A stretch of DNA of 64,000 bases from Zea mays. Taxonomy: Eukaryota > Streptophyta > Magnoliopsida > Poales > Poaceae. The first letter of the stretch is position 1; every line of letters starts with the position of its first letter. The translations under genes were made by a program, and so were the position numbers. The notes beneath the pieces are model-generated. The model made no database searches. It was not told the origin of the DNA and saw only the letters and a list, made by a program, of their open reading frames with translations. Shown here piece by piece: positions 33,115 through 44,847 of this stretch. Location: the NCBI RefSeq assembly GCF_902167145.1, contig NC_050098.1:77974207-78038206 (forward strand), read 5' to 3'.

Positions 33115-36100
33115 TTAATCTTCTCTCAAAACGACTTCTGCAGCCTCGTTCAGGAGCCGATTGACGACTTCGTCCATAATAGCTTCAGCCATCTTTTTAA
33201 TTTCGTCGTCTCCTTTCGGCTGAGGGCCCGAAGACGCTTTAGCAGGATCTGAAGTAGGACAGGATACGGCTACATTGCTATTACAAATTGCAAACGAATC
33301 TTAAAACCTAAAATTACAACACAATAAAAACTATTAGTTAATACCTAATTGACCTTCGGGCTCTGCGCTCTTCTCAGCAGCCTCAGCTACTTCTCTAGCA
33401 TCGTGAATGCCCTTTTCGCTTCTTCGAATAATTTCTCGGGCCATTTCTCGGCCACCATTATCCCAGATATCGGTGAAAAATTTTCCACCAACCATGCTAG
33501 CTTCGGCCGAAGGATCGCTTGCATCTTCAAAGGACAAGGCAGCTTCGGATTGCGCTAAAATCTTTATATGCTCGCAGCCCTTTTTCTCTAAAATGGTGGC
33601 AATCCCCCTGGCACCCGAGAAAGCACATATGTCTCCGCGGCTATTTAAAATTTCTTCGAAGGCCTCAGCTTCGTGATCGATCCATTCGATGGGACCTTCG
33701 GGATTGCCTCTTGTAAAGTTTTCCTCGCTCGAGAATGCGCCGACACTGGCAAAGCTAGCTTTTAACTTCTTAACACATTCTATAGATTTGATATAGCATC
33801 TTTTCTTGGACGAACGAAGCTCTTCAACAGTTCCCTCTAAATGATTTGCCCATTGGTCGCTGAGTTCTCGCTTCGTTTCTTCAAGTATGCGTTCTTCTTT
33901 GGCTCTGGCCAGTTGTTTCCGAAGATTTTCAATTTCATGCTTCTGAGCCTCAGCTTGACTTTTAAAAGTAGCTTCGTCTTCTTTTATTCTATTTATTAAT
34001 GAATGTAATATTTTATCTTTTTCGAGACCTTCGTTCCTCAGTTCAATTACTTCGGAACGAAGGTTGCTCAGAGCTATAGTGCACCCTTCGTCTTCAGCAT
34101 CTTTTTGTGCCCTGAGGGCATTGCTAAGTATCAGACCCTGCAAAGAAAAATATCAATAGATTTAAGTAAACGAAAATTTTATTCTCAACAAAAATTTTAG
34201 TATCTATAGATTTAAGATCCCATTTGTTGTACCTTTAAGCTATTATATGCCAGGCTGTCGGCCAAATCATTTTTCGATAGCACTGAGAGCCCGTCTTCCA
34301 GTGTTGGGAATCCGAAGCTCTTGCTCATCTCCCGACAGACAGAAATCTCCTTGCTGTCAGGGAGACAATACAAAAAGTCTTCTTCTCCACTGCCATTGAA
34401 TATTAATGCCCCCTTTGGATACTTCAGTTTTTGGGCGTAAAGTTGGGCCTCTTGTTTTTCTTTTTCTGATAATTGTTTCCCCGAAGCATGGCGAATAATA
34501 TAATCAAGGACTTTGGGGGATGCTTCGGGGGCAGCAGCACTGATTTCTTCAACAAAAGTTGGCTCTGTTATTTTTTCTTCCTCGATTTCCAGGGATTTTA
34601 TCTTCGTGGGTTCTGAGGACCCAGCTTCGGCTTCAGTTTCCTGCTCTGGAGCTTTAGTATCAGACACTTCAGTTTTTTCTTCGGGGATGACAACAGTCTT
34701 CTTCGGAGGTGTGCTTGAAGATTTAATTGTCTCCAGAACATCTAGCACATTGACCATTCTCTTCCTCTTCGGAGTCACTGCTGGCACCTTTTGGTTTTTT
34801 ACTGTCACAATATTTGTTGCAGGACTCAAAACTTCTGATGTTTTTGATCCCTCAGTTGTTTCTTTTACTTCTTCCATTTTTCCTGTGGATGGCGCTTCGG
34901 CCTTCTCTTTCGTTTCTGGTAACAAAATCTTCGGTTCTTCCAATTCTATCCTTGTTGGCGCTTCGGCCGTTTCTGCGACTTCTGACAGCAAGGTTGGCTC
35001 GGTTGGTTTTTCAGCTTCGGTGGCCGAAGAGGTTTCCCCGTTAAACTCAGGCACCGAAGCTGGTTCAATATAGCGCGGCCGATGTGTGAGGACCTTTATC
35101 CTCTTTCTTTTCGGTTCTGGCTCGCTAGGAGCAGTTGCAGCTTCTTCTTTCGCAGAGGTTGTGTTTTTTCTTTTTTGCCCTCGAATGGGATAACGATAGT
35201 CAGGGTAGACGAACCCGATTGCATCAAACACTCGATTCAGCCTCTTCTTTTTTCGGCCTCCGAAGGCTGCTGACAGTGCAGTATCTTCGGCCTTCGAATA
35301 AGCCCCAAGCAGTTCATCACTTAAATTTTCAATGCTTTTTAACCAGTCATCATCTGGCTCAACGAATTTATCTCCAAACTTAAAAGTGTACTTCAACCTG
35401 ATAAGTCCACCTTCGTCGTCCTCTTTTATGGCTTCTTGCGGCATTTCCCATTCCTCCGCAAGTGGCCATACCCTGAAGGCATTGTGCTCTTGTACCAAAT
35501 CTCTCGTTCCAATAAAAGAAAAGATAATGCCGAAGGCTCTCTGGCATTCTTCAGCAGCTTCATTCATTTCAACCTTCGGCCTCCGAAGGCCGAAGCTTTG
35601 CCAAATAGGGCGCATAATTATACCTTTGATATCTTCTCGTGCTTTCAGGTCATTTTTCACATAAAACCATTCTGACATCCAGTCGCCGGGCCATCTCTTC
35701 CGAAAAGTTGGCACGGGACAGCTTGACCCAGACCGAGAAACGAAATTGTAGCAGCCAAAGTTATTGTGATACTGTTCCTTACCCCAAGGTTTTGTCTCGT
35801 ATGATAATTCGTGTATATTGCAGAAGCTTTTTGCATCAGGCTTCAGACCTTGGCTTCTCACGGCCCACACGAAGATATTCAGCCTTATGATTGCCTCGGG
35901 GGTAAGTTGGTGAAGATAGACTTCGAAGATTTTCAGCACCTCCACGACGAAGCTGCTCAAGGGAAATCGCAGCCCAGCTTTCAAAAAGCTTCGGAACACT
36001 ACGACTTCATTCTCTTCAGGGTGTGGACAAGTCTTCTTCCCTTCGTCGGCCCTCACAACGGACAAATCCCGGAAATACCTTCCTCTCATGTTGACAAGAT

Positions 36101-36347
36101 GATTCTCTTTGATAGTTGATTTACCATAAACTGAATGGCTTGGTCGCCAGGGACGATCTTCGGAGTCTTCACCACCGCTGTCCACATCATAACTGTCGTT
36201 GTCACCAGTATCCTCAGACAAACCTTCTAGAATCTCCTTGGTGATTTTTTCTGTGTTGGTCTTCGATATCGCTATAAGAAACCCCAAGTTTTTCTCTTCG
36301 TCGAGGCTCAGCTTCATCTCAGCAGCAACCTTCTTATCTTCAGACAT
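33115..36347 (-). CDS. E antisense gene, three exons, fully open (1017 codons)
   Basis: Runs against the element. Exon 1 is 36347-34233 (705 codons, ATG at 36347; the open frame extends 4 codons upstream without ATG). Intron 1 is 34232-34138 (aaag/GTACAA .. ctttgCAG, phase 0). Exon 2 is 34137-33354. Intron 2 is 33353-33270 (gaag/GTCAAT .. atgTAG, phase 1). Exon 3 is 33269-33115, ending TAA. All phases fit with no stop. Residues ~110-300 resemble the 'putative gypsy type transposon' domain (PF04195: AGLRFPLSSFVVEVLKIF, HQLTPEAIIRL). The middle is low-complexity and rich in Glu/Pro/Thr with basic KKRKRIK-like patches, possibly nuclear. Exon 2 has a coiled coil and a conserved C-terminal block (ASVGAFSSEENF; EEILNSRGDICAF). 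Function is unknown. Homologues are at 13577-26717 and 58458-61327. Confidence 0.85.
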
Positions 36348-36489
36348 CTTCGGAAACACTAAAAAACTGTTTTCAAGGCCGAAGCTTCAAAACTAAAAAC
36401 TCAGCAAATCTTAGTGCACAAGAGCTAAAAATTGAGTGAGCGGGAGCAGATGGCAAGAGAGCGTGCCAAATGAGTTTGCGGTATGACCG

Positions 36490-36497
36490 TATTTATA
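36490..36497 (-). promoter_or_regulatory. TATA box of the E antisense gene
   Basis: On the minus strand, gggcgTATAAATAcgg, 142 bp before the ATG at 36347 and inside the internal region between gene and purine tract. The same motif at the same place occurs in D and J. Confidence 0.65.
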
Positions 36498-36636
36498 CGC
36501 CCAGTGCGTTGAAATTTGAAAGACCCCGCTTGTCAGTGAATGTTGCTATTCTAGCAAAGGGAAGGTGTTTTTTCGGACCTTCGGCGTAAAGCCTTCGTCC
36601 ATGTCGCAATCTAAATTTATTATTTTAAAACAAATT

Positions 36637-36654
36637 AATATTGCGAGGGGCTAC
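36637..36654 (+). other. E polypurine tract
   Basis: aatattgcgaggggctac next to the 3' LTR. D has the matching tract on the opposite strand at 13301-13318. Confidence 0.8.
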
Positions 36655-37296
36655 TGTTGGGGGCCTTCGGCTTACGAAGGTCCTCAAAAACAGGATTTAA
36701 CAGTATTTCTGGAGTATAATATGTGAACAGGTATCTTCGGACTCAAGTCGGTATCACAGCAGACCAGAATAATACGAAGGTTGGTACAGCGCCGAAGGTG
36801 TGAGCATGAAAGCTTCGGCGTGGTGGCAAAAAATGGAACCGACTTAAAGATGAAAAGGCTATTCAGACCTCGATAGATTACTATAGAATTATTATCAAAT
36901 GTAAAGGGCATAAATGTAATTTTGCATAGGCTGTGTCCCGTGTCTATAAATAGGTGAACAGTACCCCCGTACTGTTCACGCTGATTAAGGCACTCGCTCT
37001 TGCGTCACGCTTGTACTTTCATCTCCTTCAAGTTGAAGGTACATTTGTAATTCGATGTTATTTCTGTTTATACATAATAATAATATACAATTGTCTATGT
37101 TATTCCTTATATTCTTTATAATTCATCCTTCGTTATTATGTAATGAATTTACGAAGGTACGCTCTTCATAACCTTCGTCCGAGAGACATTATTTCCTGAG
37201 GGGAATAATGCTTCGAAAGACGAAGGACTTTACCGATTAACATTTTCTATGTTGCCTTGTTCTTAACTCATAGTATTTGAGAACAAGTCCCGAAAA
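36655..37296 (+). repeat. E 3' LTR (642 bp)
   Basis: Same length as the 5' LTR. The last bases read gtcccgaaaa instead of gtccccaaca, so the terminal CA is mutated. TSD ccttc follows at 37297-37301. Confidence 0.93.
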
Positions 37297-37323
37297 CCTT
37301 CGGAAGACAAAGGCCCCCCAACA
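37297..37323 (-). repeat. D 5' LTR, terminal remainder
   Basis: TSD copy ccttc plus ggaagac..ccccccaaca, matching the LTR end at 13281-13300. It is followed by D's own TSD agagt (37324-37328), which rejoins C pol. Confidence 0.88.
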
Positions 37324-39189
37324 AGAGTTACCCTTGAAGAAGATTCCAGTGGTCTGTGAGTATGCAGATGTTTTTCCTGATGAATTGCCAGGAATGCCAC
37401 CAGACCGAGATATTGAATTCGCCATCAAGTTGTAACCTGGAACGACACATATTTCCAAGAGGACTTACTGGATGCCACCCGCGGAATTGGCAGAATTGAA
37501 GAAGCAACTGCAAGAATTGTTAGACAAGGGTTTCATCCGCCCAAGTACTTCGCCTTGGGGATGTCTAGCCTTGTTTGTGAAGAAGAAAGATGAAAGCTTG
37601 AGGTTGTGCATAGATTACCGCCCACTTAATGCGATGACTATCAAGAACAAGTATCATTTTCCTCGTATTGATGTTCTTTTCGATCAATTGGTCGAAGCCA
37701 AAGTGTTTTCCAAGATAGACCTTCGCTCCGGCTATCATCAGATCAAGATACGAGCAAGTGATATTCCGAAGACTGCCTTCTCAACCAGATATGGGCTATA
37801 TGAATATTTGGTGATGTCATTTGGGCTGACTAATGCACCAGCATACTTCATGTATCTGATGAACTCTGTCTTCATGCCTGAATTGGAAATCAAATTCTTG
37901 GTTTTCATCGATGATATCTTGGTGTACTCAAAGAACGAAGAAGAGCATGCCGGTCATTTGCATGTAGTGCTTCAACATCTGCGAGAGCACCGTCTTTATG
38001 CCAAATTGTCAAAATGTGATTTTTGGCTAAAGGAAATCAAATTCTTGGTTCACACTATCTCTCAGGCAGGCATAGATGTTGATCCTGATAAGGTGCAAGA
38101 GGTGATGAACTGGAAGCCACTGACAACTGTCTGTTAGATTCGAAGTTTTCTGGGATTGGCTGGTTATTATCAAAGATTCATTCTGGATTTCTCTCGAATT
38201 GCGAAGCCCATGACTGAATCATTGAAGAAAGGAGCTAAGTTTGTTTGGGGTCAGAAGTGCGAAGATGCCTTCCATACGTTGAGGCAACATCTGACCACAG
38301 CATCGGTGTTAGAGCAACCCGACAGCGGCAAGCCATTTGATGTGTACTGTGATGCCTCTGGCACTGGACTGGGTTGTGTTTTGTTGCAAGACAACTGAGT
38401 CATTGCTTACGCATCAAGAGCACTCAGGCCTCATGAGCAAAACCCACCCATGACTTGGAGTTAGCAGCCGTGGTTCATGCATTGAAGATGTGGAGGCACT
38501 ATTTACTGGGAACCCACTACAACATCTTCACCGATCATAAGAGCCTCAAGTATATTTTTACTCAGGCTGATATCAACATGAGGAAGAGAAGATGGCTAGA
38601 GCTGATCAAGGACTATGACCTGGAGGTACATTATCACCCAGGGAAAGCCAATGTGGTAGCTGATGCCTTGAGTCGGAAATCGCAATGCAACTGTGTTATG
38701 ATGGATTCTCACATCAACACCCTGTGCGATGAGTTGAACAAAATGAAGATTGAAGTGATTCCTTCTGGTGCTTTGTCTCACATTTCCATTGAGCCAACTT
38801 TGCGAGACTAGATAATCATGGCCCAACTCAGTGATAAGGGAGTGCAAATCATTAAAGAGAACCTCCATCAGAAGACAGAGAAGTATAAGTGTTTTCGCCA
38901 AGATGGGAAGGGTATATTGTGGTTTGAAAGCAGATTGGTGGTTTCTAAAAATAAGGATCTCAAGAAGAAAATCTTGGATGAAGCTCATCTCTCCAAATTC
39001 TCCATGCATCCAGGAAGCACCAAAATGTACCATGATCTAAAGCCCTTGTATTGGTGGACCAGAATGAAGAGGGAGATAGCCCAATATGTATCAGAATGCG
39101 ACACATGTCAGAGGATAACGGCAAGCCACTTGAAATCAGCTGGTGCCTTGCAACCCCTACCAATACCTTCATGGAAATGGGATGACATC
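37324..39189 (+). pseudogene. pol: Element C pol slice 2: RT, RNase H, start of integrase
   Basis: Continues slice 1. RT has [11 protein letters not shown] (about 37909-37941) and [13 protein letters not shown]; RNase H keeps both DAS and TDHKSLKY; the integrase zinc region ends CDTCQRI. Breaks: TAA 37433 (Gln in B), TAG 38135 (Gln in B), TGA 38396 (Gly in B), a 4-bp deletion near 38440 and TAG 38809 (Gln in B). It is cut at 39189 by the G LTR; acatc (39185-39189) is the TSD. Confidence 0.92.
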
Positions 39190-39679
39190 TGTCGGGGACC
39201 ATAATTAGGGGTATCCTCAAGACTCCTAATTCTCAGCTGATAACCCCCATCAGCATAAAGCTGCAAAGGCCTGATGGGTGCGATTAAGTCAGGGATCAGT
39301 CCATTCGAGCGACTCGATCATGCCTCGCCCGAGCCTAGCCTCGGACAAGGGCAGCCGACCCCGGAGGATTTCCGTCTCGCCCGAGGCCCCCCTCCAACGG
39401 CGGACACATCTCCGGCTCGCCCGAGGCCCTGCCTTCGCTAAGAAGCAACCCTGACTAAATCGCCGCACCGACCGACCAAATCGCAAGAGCATTTAACGCA
39501 AAGGTGGCCTGACACCTTTATCCTGACGCACGCCGGCAGAGCCAAAGTGACCGCCGTCACTTCACCGCTCCACTGACCGGCCTGACAGAAGGACAGCGCC
39601 GCCTGCGCCACTCCAACTGCAGTGCCACTTGACAGAGTGAGACTGACAGGCAGTCAGGCCCTACCAAAGGCACCATAGG

Positions 39680-40065
39680 AAGCTCCGCTCCGCCCGACCC
39701 AGGGCTCGGACTCGGGCTAGGTCCCGGAAGACGGCGAACTCCGCTCCGCCCGACCTAGGGCTCGGACTCGGGCTAAGTCCCGGAAGACAGCGAACTCCGC
39801 TCCGCCCAACCCAGGGCTCGGACTCGGGCTAAGTCCCGGAAGACGGCGAACTCCGCTCCGCCCGACCCTAGGGCTCGGACTCGGGCTCAGCCCTAGAAGA
39901 CGACGAACTCCGCTCCGCCCGACCCCAGGGCTCAGACTCGGGCTCAAACCCAGAAGACGACGAACTCCGCTTCGCCCGACCCCAGGGCTCGGACTCCGCC
40001 CTGGCCTCTGCCGAACGACCTCCGCCTCGCCCGACCCAGGGGCTCGGACTCGGCCTCGGCCATGG
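39680..40065 (+). repeat. ~60-bp tandem array in the G LTR
   Basis: Six to seven units of the form aactccgctccgcccgaccc + agggctcggactcgggcta + agtcccggaagacggcg, diverging to the right. The copy in the second LTR is 52557-52945. It sits upstream of the TATA box, so it may act like an enhancer array (inference). Confidence 0.82.
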
Positions 40066-40495
40066 AAGACAGACTCGACCTCGGCTTCGGAGGAGCCTCC
40101 ACATCGCCCAACCTAGGGCGCAGGCCAGCCACGTCAACAGGAAGCGCCATCATCACCCTACCCCGAGCTGACTCGAGCCGCAGAGAACAAGACCGGTGTC
40201 CCATCTGGCTAGCTCCGCCAGATAGGCAATGATGGCGCCCCGCATGCTCTGTGACGATGGCGGCTCTCAGCTCTCTTACGGAAGCAGGAGGACGTCAGCA
40301 AGGACTCAATTGCTCCGACAGCTGTCCCTCCGCCAGGCTCCATCGCTCCTCCGACGGCCACGACATCACACCAGCTGGGTGCAAAATCTATCCGGCTGCC
40401 ACATCGGCATGTACTTAGGGCGCTAGCTCTCCCCCGCTAGACACGTAGCACTCTGCTACACCCCCCGTTGTACACCTGGATCCTCTCCTTACGCC

Positions 40496-40503
40496 TATAA
40501 AAG
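40496..40503 (+). promoter_or_regulatory. G LTR TATA box
   Basis: TATAAAAG in gcctataaaaggaag. In the second LTR the same place reads TGTAAAAG (53375-53382), so that promoter is probably weakened. Confidence 0.65.
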
Positions 40504-40808
40504 GAAGAACCAGGGCCCTCTTAGAGAGGGTTGGCCGCGCGGGGACGAGGACGGGACAGACGCTCTCTTGGGGCCGCTCGCTTCCCTCTCCCGCGTGGAC
40601 GCTTGTAACCCCCTACTGCAAGCGCACCCGACCTGGGCGCGGGACGAACATGAAGGCCGCGGGATTCCCACCTCTCTCACGCCGGCCTCCGGCCGCCTCG
40701 CTCCTTCCCCCCTTCGCGCTCGCCCACGCGCTCGACCCATCTGGGCTGGGGCACGCGGCGACACTCACTCGTCGGCCCGAGGGACCCCCCGGTCTCGAAA
40801 CGCCGACA

Positions 40809-41548
40809 ACATCGGCATGGATTTTATTGTGGGTCTGCCCAACACCTCTCGTCATCATGATTCGATTAGGGTCATTGTGGACCGACTGACAAAAGTGGCA
40901 CATTTTCTTCCAGTGCACACCACTGATAAGGCTCAGAAGTACGCAGAACTGTACATTGACCGAATCATGTGTTTGCATGGATTACCCCGAACCATTGTCT
41001 CTGACTGAGGAGCCCAATTTGTTGCCAGATTTTGGGAACAACTGCAAGAGTCTTTGGGAACCAAGCTAATAAGAAGTTCAACTTACCACCCACAGACTGA
41101 TGGTCAGACCGAAAGGGTAAATCAAATTCTTGAAGATATGTTAAGGGCTTGTGCAATCGATTGTGGCAAGAACTGGGATAAGTACCTCTCTTTGGTAGAG
41201 TTTGCTTATAACAACAGTTATCAATCCAGCCTAAAGATGGCACCTTTCGAAGCCCTATATGGAAGAAGGTGTCGAACACCCCTCAATTGGTCTCAGCTTG
41301 GAGAAAGAGAAAATTTTGGACCTGACTTAGTTACTGAAGCCGAAAGGAAAGTCAAGCTAATCAGGAAGAATCTAGAAGCTACTCAGGCCAGGCAGAAGAG
41401 TTACCATGATAAAAGGAGAAAACCTCTCCAGTTTGAAGTGGGAGATTTCGTCTATTTGAAGGTATCACCCACCAAAGAAGTGCAGAGGTTTGGGATCAAA
41501 GGCAAGCTAGCCCCTCACTACATTGGACCTTATGTGATCGTGGAGACA
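40809..41548 (+). pseudogene. pol: C integrase, duplicated copy 1
   Basis: 740 bp equal to 53688-54427 with about 10 differences (1.4%). It codes the integrase core, from [10 protein letters not shown] through the D..D..E region to LAPHYIGPYVI. Copy 1 has TGA at 41006 where copy 2 has CGA (53885). At 41548 it fuses to the G primer site, creating an open frame (41054-42232) that runs from integrase into the G leader. Confidence 0.92.
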
Positions 41549-41671
41549 GTTGGCGCGCCAGGTAGGGGGCTGCTGCGTGTTGACAAACAGCTTCCCGTCA
41601 AGCTCCAGATGGGCAGTCTCCAGCAACCTCTCCGACCCAGGACGGTGCTCCGTTTCGGGAGTCTTGAGTTC
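41549..41671 (+). other. G primer-binding site and leader
   Basis: gTTGGCGCGCCAGGTAGGGG starts at 41549, the usual primer site of Huck-type elements, here preceded by C sequence ending GACA rather than by the LTR ending GACA. A short leader follows, up to the first gag ATG at 41672. Confidence 0.75.
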
Positions 41672-42783
41672 ATGTCCTTCGACGGCAGCTACGACATGAT
41701 ACTCCTTCCACCGCCGCGCGACAACGACAATGGCGGCCGACAGCCCGCCCGCCGGTGGCGGAATCGACGACGTCTTCCCCGCGTGGTGGAAGAACAACAT
41801 TCGAGCTCGCCCCGTCCTCTCCCCCGCCAACGGAGGAGGAGGCGGGGCAACCAAGGCCAAGTGGGAGGCCGCGCCTCGTCGGCTGTCGAGCGAGTCGACG
41901 TCCTCAGCGCCCCAACGGGGGGCGCGTCGGGCGTCGACCTCACGTTTGAGACGAAGGCGAGCGCCGTCTCCCCACGACACGCCAATCCCGAGCAAGCGGA
42001 CGACGCCAGTGCGCTCGCTGAGAGCTTGCAGGATGTCGCCCTCGTACCTGAGACGACGGTGCAATCAGTCCCCGACGTGACTATGTCGCTGCTCGTCGAC
42101 CGAAAGGTACCGACCGATTCCCATCCTACGTCATTTGGACTCACCCTCAACCCGCCTAGCGACCTTGCTTTGGCGGGCGCTCTCGTAGAGGCGAGTTCAA
42201 ACCCTCTAGGGTTTCGCCTTGGGACCGGCTGACGGACGTCTTGACCTACGGGCCCTCTGGGTCCGAGGAAGATGACGACCCCAACATATGTTGGGATTTC
42301 TCTGGATTTGGCAACCCCAGTGCCATGCGGGACTTCATGACCGCATGTGATTACTGCCTCTCCGACTGTTCCGACGGTAGCCGCAGCCTCGACGACGAGG
42401 ACTGTGGCCCAAGCCGCGAATGTTTCCACGTCGATCTAGGGGGTCCCTCCGAAGGAAATCATCTCGGCATGCCGGAGGACGGTGATCTCTTTAGGCCGGT
42501 GCCTCGCGCTGACATCCCACGGGAGCTAGCTGTGGTCCCTGTTCCGGCGGGGGGTCACGACCCACAGCTCGAGCAAGTCCGCGGGGCGCAGGCCAGGCTC
42601 GACGAGGGAGCAGGAGCGCTTGAGCCGATCCGCCGGGACGTCGGGCAGGCATGGGCGGGCCAACCCCCGGCCGGAGAAATACGTCACCTGCCCTAGGGTC
42701 TCCAGCACCGCGTCACCGACGACGTCAGGGTCAGGCCGCCACCAGCATCCAGTGGGGTCGGTCAGAACCTGGCTGCAGCAGCG
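41672..42783 (+). pseudogene. gag: G gag N-terminal region, frameshifted
   Basis: ATG 41672 opens MSFDGSYDMI. The coding sense then moves between frames (near 41745, again near 41880-41930 and near 42215) before 42241-42693 reads an acidic segment (GSEEDDDPNICWDFSGF). TAG at 42694 separates this from the main ORF, in the same frame. Recognised by continuity of composition and Huck-like plan; the exact frameshift sites are approximate. Confidence 0.6.
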
Positions 42784-44847
42784 ATGCTTCTCCGCGCGAT
42801 GCCGGAGCCATCAACCACCGAGGGTCGGCGAATCCAGGGAGAGCTCAAGAATCTCCTGGAAGGCGCTGTGGTCCGACGGGCCGAGAGCTCTGCCTCCCGA
42901 AGGCAGGGATACCCCTCGGAACCTCATGTCGCGACTTCCCGATTCATGCGGGAAGCCTCGGTCTACACCGGGCGCACGCGCAACACCGCGCCTGCGGCCC
43001 TGGGCCACCTCGGCAACGAGCACCATCATCGCGACCGTCGGGCCCACCTCGATGAGAGGGTGCGCCGAGGTTACCACCCCAGGCGTGGGGGACGCTACGA
43101 CAGCGGGGAGGATCGGAGTCCCTCGCCCGAACCACCCGGTCCGCAGGCCTTCAGCCGGGCCATCCGACGGGCACCGTTCCCGACCCGGTTCCGACCCCCG
43201 ACTACTATCACAAAGTACTCGGGGGAATCGAGACCGGAACTGTGGCTCGCGGACTACCGCCTGGCCTGCCAACTGGGTGGAATGGACGACGACAACCTCA
43301 TCATCCGCAACCTCCCCATGTTCCTCTCCGACACCGCTCGCGCCTGGTTGGAGCACCTGCCTCCGGGGCAGATCTCCAACTGGGATGACCTGGTCCAAGC
43401 CTTCGCCGGCAATTTCCAGGGCACGTACGTGCGCCCCGGGAATTCCTGGGACCTCCGAAGCTGCCGGCAGCAGACGGGAGAGTCTCTCCGGGACTACATC
43501 CGGCGATTCTCGAAGCAGCGCACCGAGCTGCCCAACATCACCGACTCAGATGTCATCGGCGCGTTCCTTGCCGGCACCACCTGCCGCGACCTGGTGAGTA
43601 AGTTGGGTCGCAAGACCCCCACCAGGGTGAGCGAGCTGATGGACATCGCCACCAAGTTCGCCTCTGGCCAGGAGGCGGTCGAGGCTATCTTCCGAAAGGA
43701 CAAGCAGCCCCAGGGCCACCCATCGGAAGATGCTCCCGAGGCGTCTACTCCGCGCGGCGCCAAGAAGAAAGGCAAGAAGAAGTCGCAAGCGAAACGCGAC
43801 GCCGCCGACGCGGACCTTGTCGCCGCCGCCGAGTACAAGAACCCTCGGAAGCCCCCCGGAGGTGCCAACCTCTTCGACAAGATGCTCAAGGAGCCGTGCC
43901 CCTATCATCAGGGGCCCGTCAAGCACACCCTTGAGGAGTGCGTCATGCTTCGGCGCCACTTCCACAGGGCCGGGCCACCCGCGGAGGGTGGCAGGGCCCG
44001 CGACGATGACAAGAAGGAAGATCACCAAGCAGGAGAGTTCCCCGAGGTCCGCGACTGCTTCATGATCTACGGTGGGCATGCGGCGAATGCCTCGGCTCGG
44101 CATCGCAAGCAAGAGCGCCGGGAGGTCTGCTCGGTGAAGGTGGCGGCGCCAGTCTACCTAGACTGGTCCGACAAGCCCATCACCTTCGACCAAGCTGACC
44201 ACCCCGACCACGTGCCGAGCCCGGGGAAATACCCGCTCGTCGTCGACCCCGTCGTCGGCGACGTCAGGCTCACCAAGGTCCTTATGGACGGGGGCAGCAG
44301 CCTCAACATCATCTACGCCGAGACCCTCAGGCTCCTGCATGTCGATCTGTCCTCCGTCCGAGCAGGCGCTGCGCCCTTCCACGGGATCATTCCCGGGAAG
44401 CGCGTCCAGCCCCTCGGACGACTCGACCTTCCCGTCTACTTTGGAACGCCCTCCAACTTCCGAAGGGAGACTCTGACGTTCGAGGTGGTCGGGTTCCGAG
44501 GAACCTACCACGCGGTACTGGGGAGGCCATGCTATGCGAAGTTTATGGCCGTCCCCAACTACACCTACCTGAAGCTCAAGATGTCGGGCCCCAACGGGGT
44601 CATCACCGTCGGCCCCACGTACAAACACGCGTTCGAATGCGACGTGGAGTGCGTGGAGTACGCTGAGGCCCTCGCCGAGTCCGAGGCCCTCATCGCCGAC
44701 CTGGAAAGCCTCTCCAAAGAGGTGCCAGACGTGAAGCGTCATGCCGGCAACTTCGAGCCAGTGGAGACGGTTAAGGCCGTCCCCCTCGACCCCAGTGGCG
44801 ACGCCTCCAAGCAGATCCGGATCGGTTCCGGGCTCGACCCCAAATAG
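42784..44847 (+). pseudogene. gag: G gag core and protease, ends at a premature TAG
   Basis: 687 open codons. The gag core is TITKYSGESRPELWLADYRL, ARAWLEHLPPGQISNWDDL and ESLRDYIRRFSKQ; a basic KKKGKKKSQAK patch follows, then a degenerate Cys/His region (CPYHQGPVKHTLEEC). The protease has DGGSSLNIIY (about 44287-44316), the typical Tat-lineage active site, and a later VLGRPCYAKF. TAG at 44845 lies between protease and RT, and the frame continues after it, so this is one polyprotein. Confidence 0.88.

Larger units (their letters stand above)
29910..37296 (+). mobile_element. Element E: young Zeon-like element with intact gag and intact antisense gene
   Basis: 7387 bp, with two 642-bp LTRs differing at about 6 positions (0.9%) and TSD ccttc (29905-29909, 37297-37301), inserted in D's 5' LTR. 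Order: LTR, primer site, gag (+), repeat array, three-exon gene (-), purine tract, LTR. There is no pol. Size and plan agree with what I recall of maize Zeon-1 (about 7.3 kb, LTRs about 0.65 kb). It would need reverse transcriptase and integrase from an autonomous relative such as the J type. Confidence 0.93.
12636..37323 (-). mobile_element. Element D: Zeon-like non-autonomous Tat-lineage element carrying H and E
   Basis: Minus-strand element inserted in C pol with a perfect TSD agagt (12631-12635 and 37324-37328). In element sense: 5' LTR (29263-29909 plus 37302-37323, split by E), primer site, decayed gag (29194-27722), repeat array, opposite-strand gene, purine tract, 3' LTR (12636-13300). 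There is no pol. Its LTRs differ by about 34 of 665 positions (5%), the oldest measurable pair here, consistent with holding two later insertions. Confidence 0.92.
39190..40808 (+). repeat. G first LTR, flanked on both sides by TSD acatc like a solo LTR
   Basis: 1619 bp, TGTCGGGG .. GCCGACA. acatc is present on both sides (39185-39189, 40809-40813), and C integrase continues in register on the right. TATAAAAG lies at 40496-40503. A ~60-bp tandem array lies at 39680-40065. Confidence 0.92.

Noticed and set aside
37288..37323. First reading of E's 3' LTR as 27 bp longer, ending at 37323
   Set aside because: The extra bases match the end of D's LTR and begin with the TSD ccttc, so E ends at 37296 with a mutated terminus (gaaaa).
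39680..40065. Regular ~60-bp repeats that could suggest a CRISPR-like array
   Set aside because: Units are tandem without unique spacers, lie inside a plant LTR and recur in the partner LTR (52557-52945).
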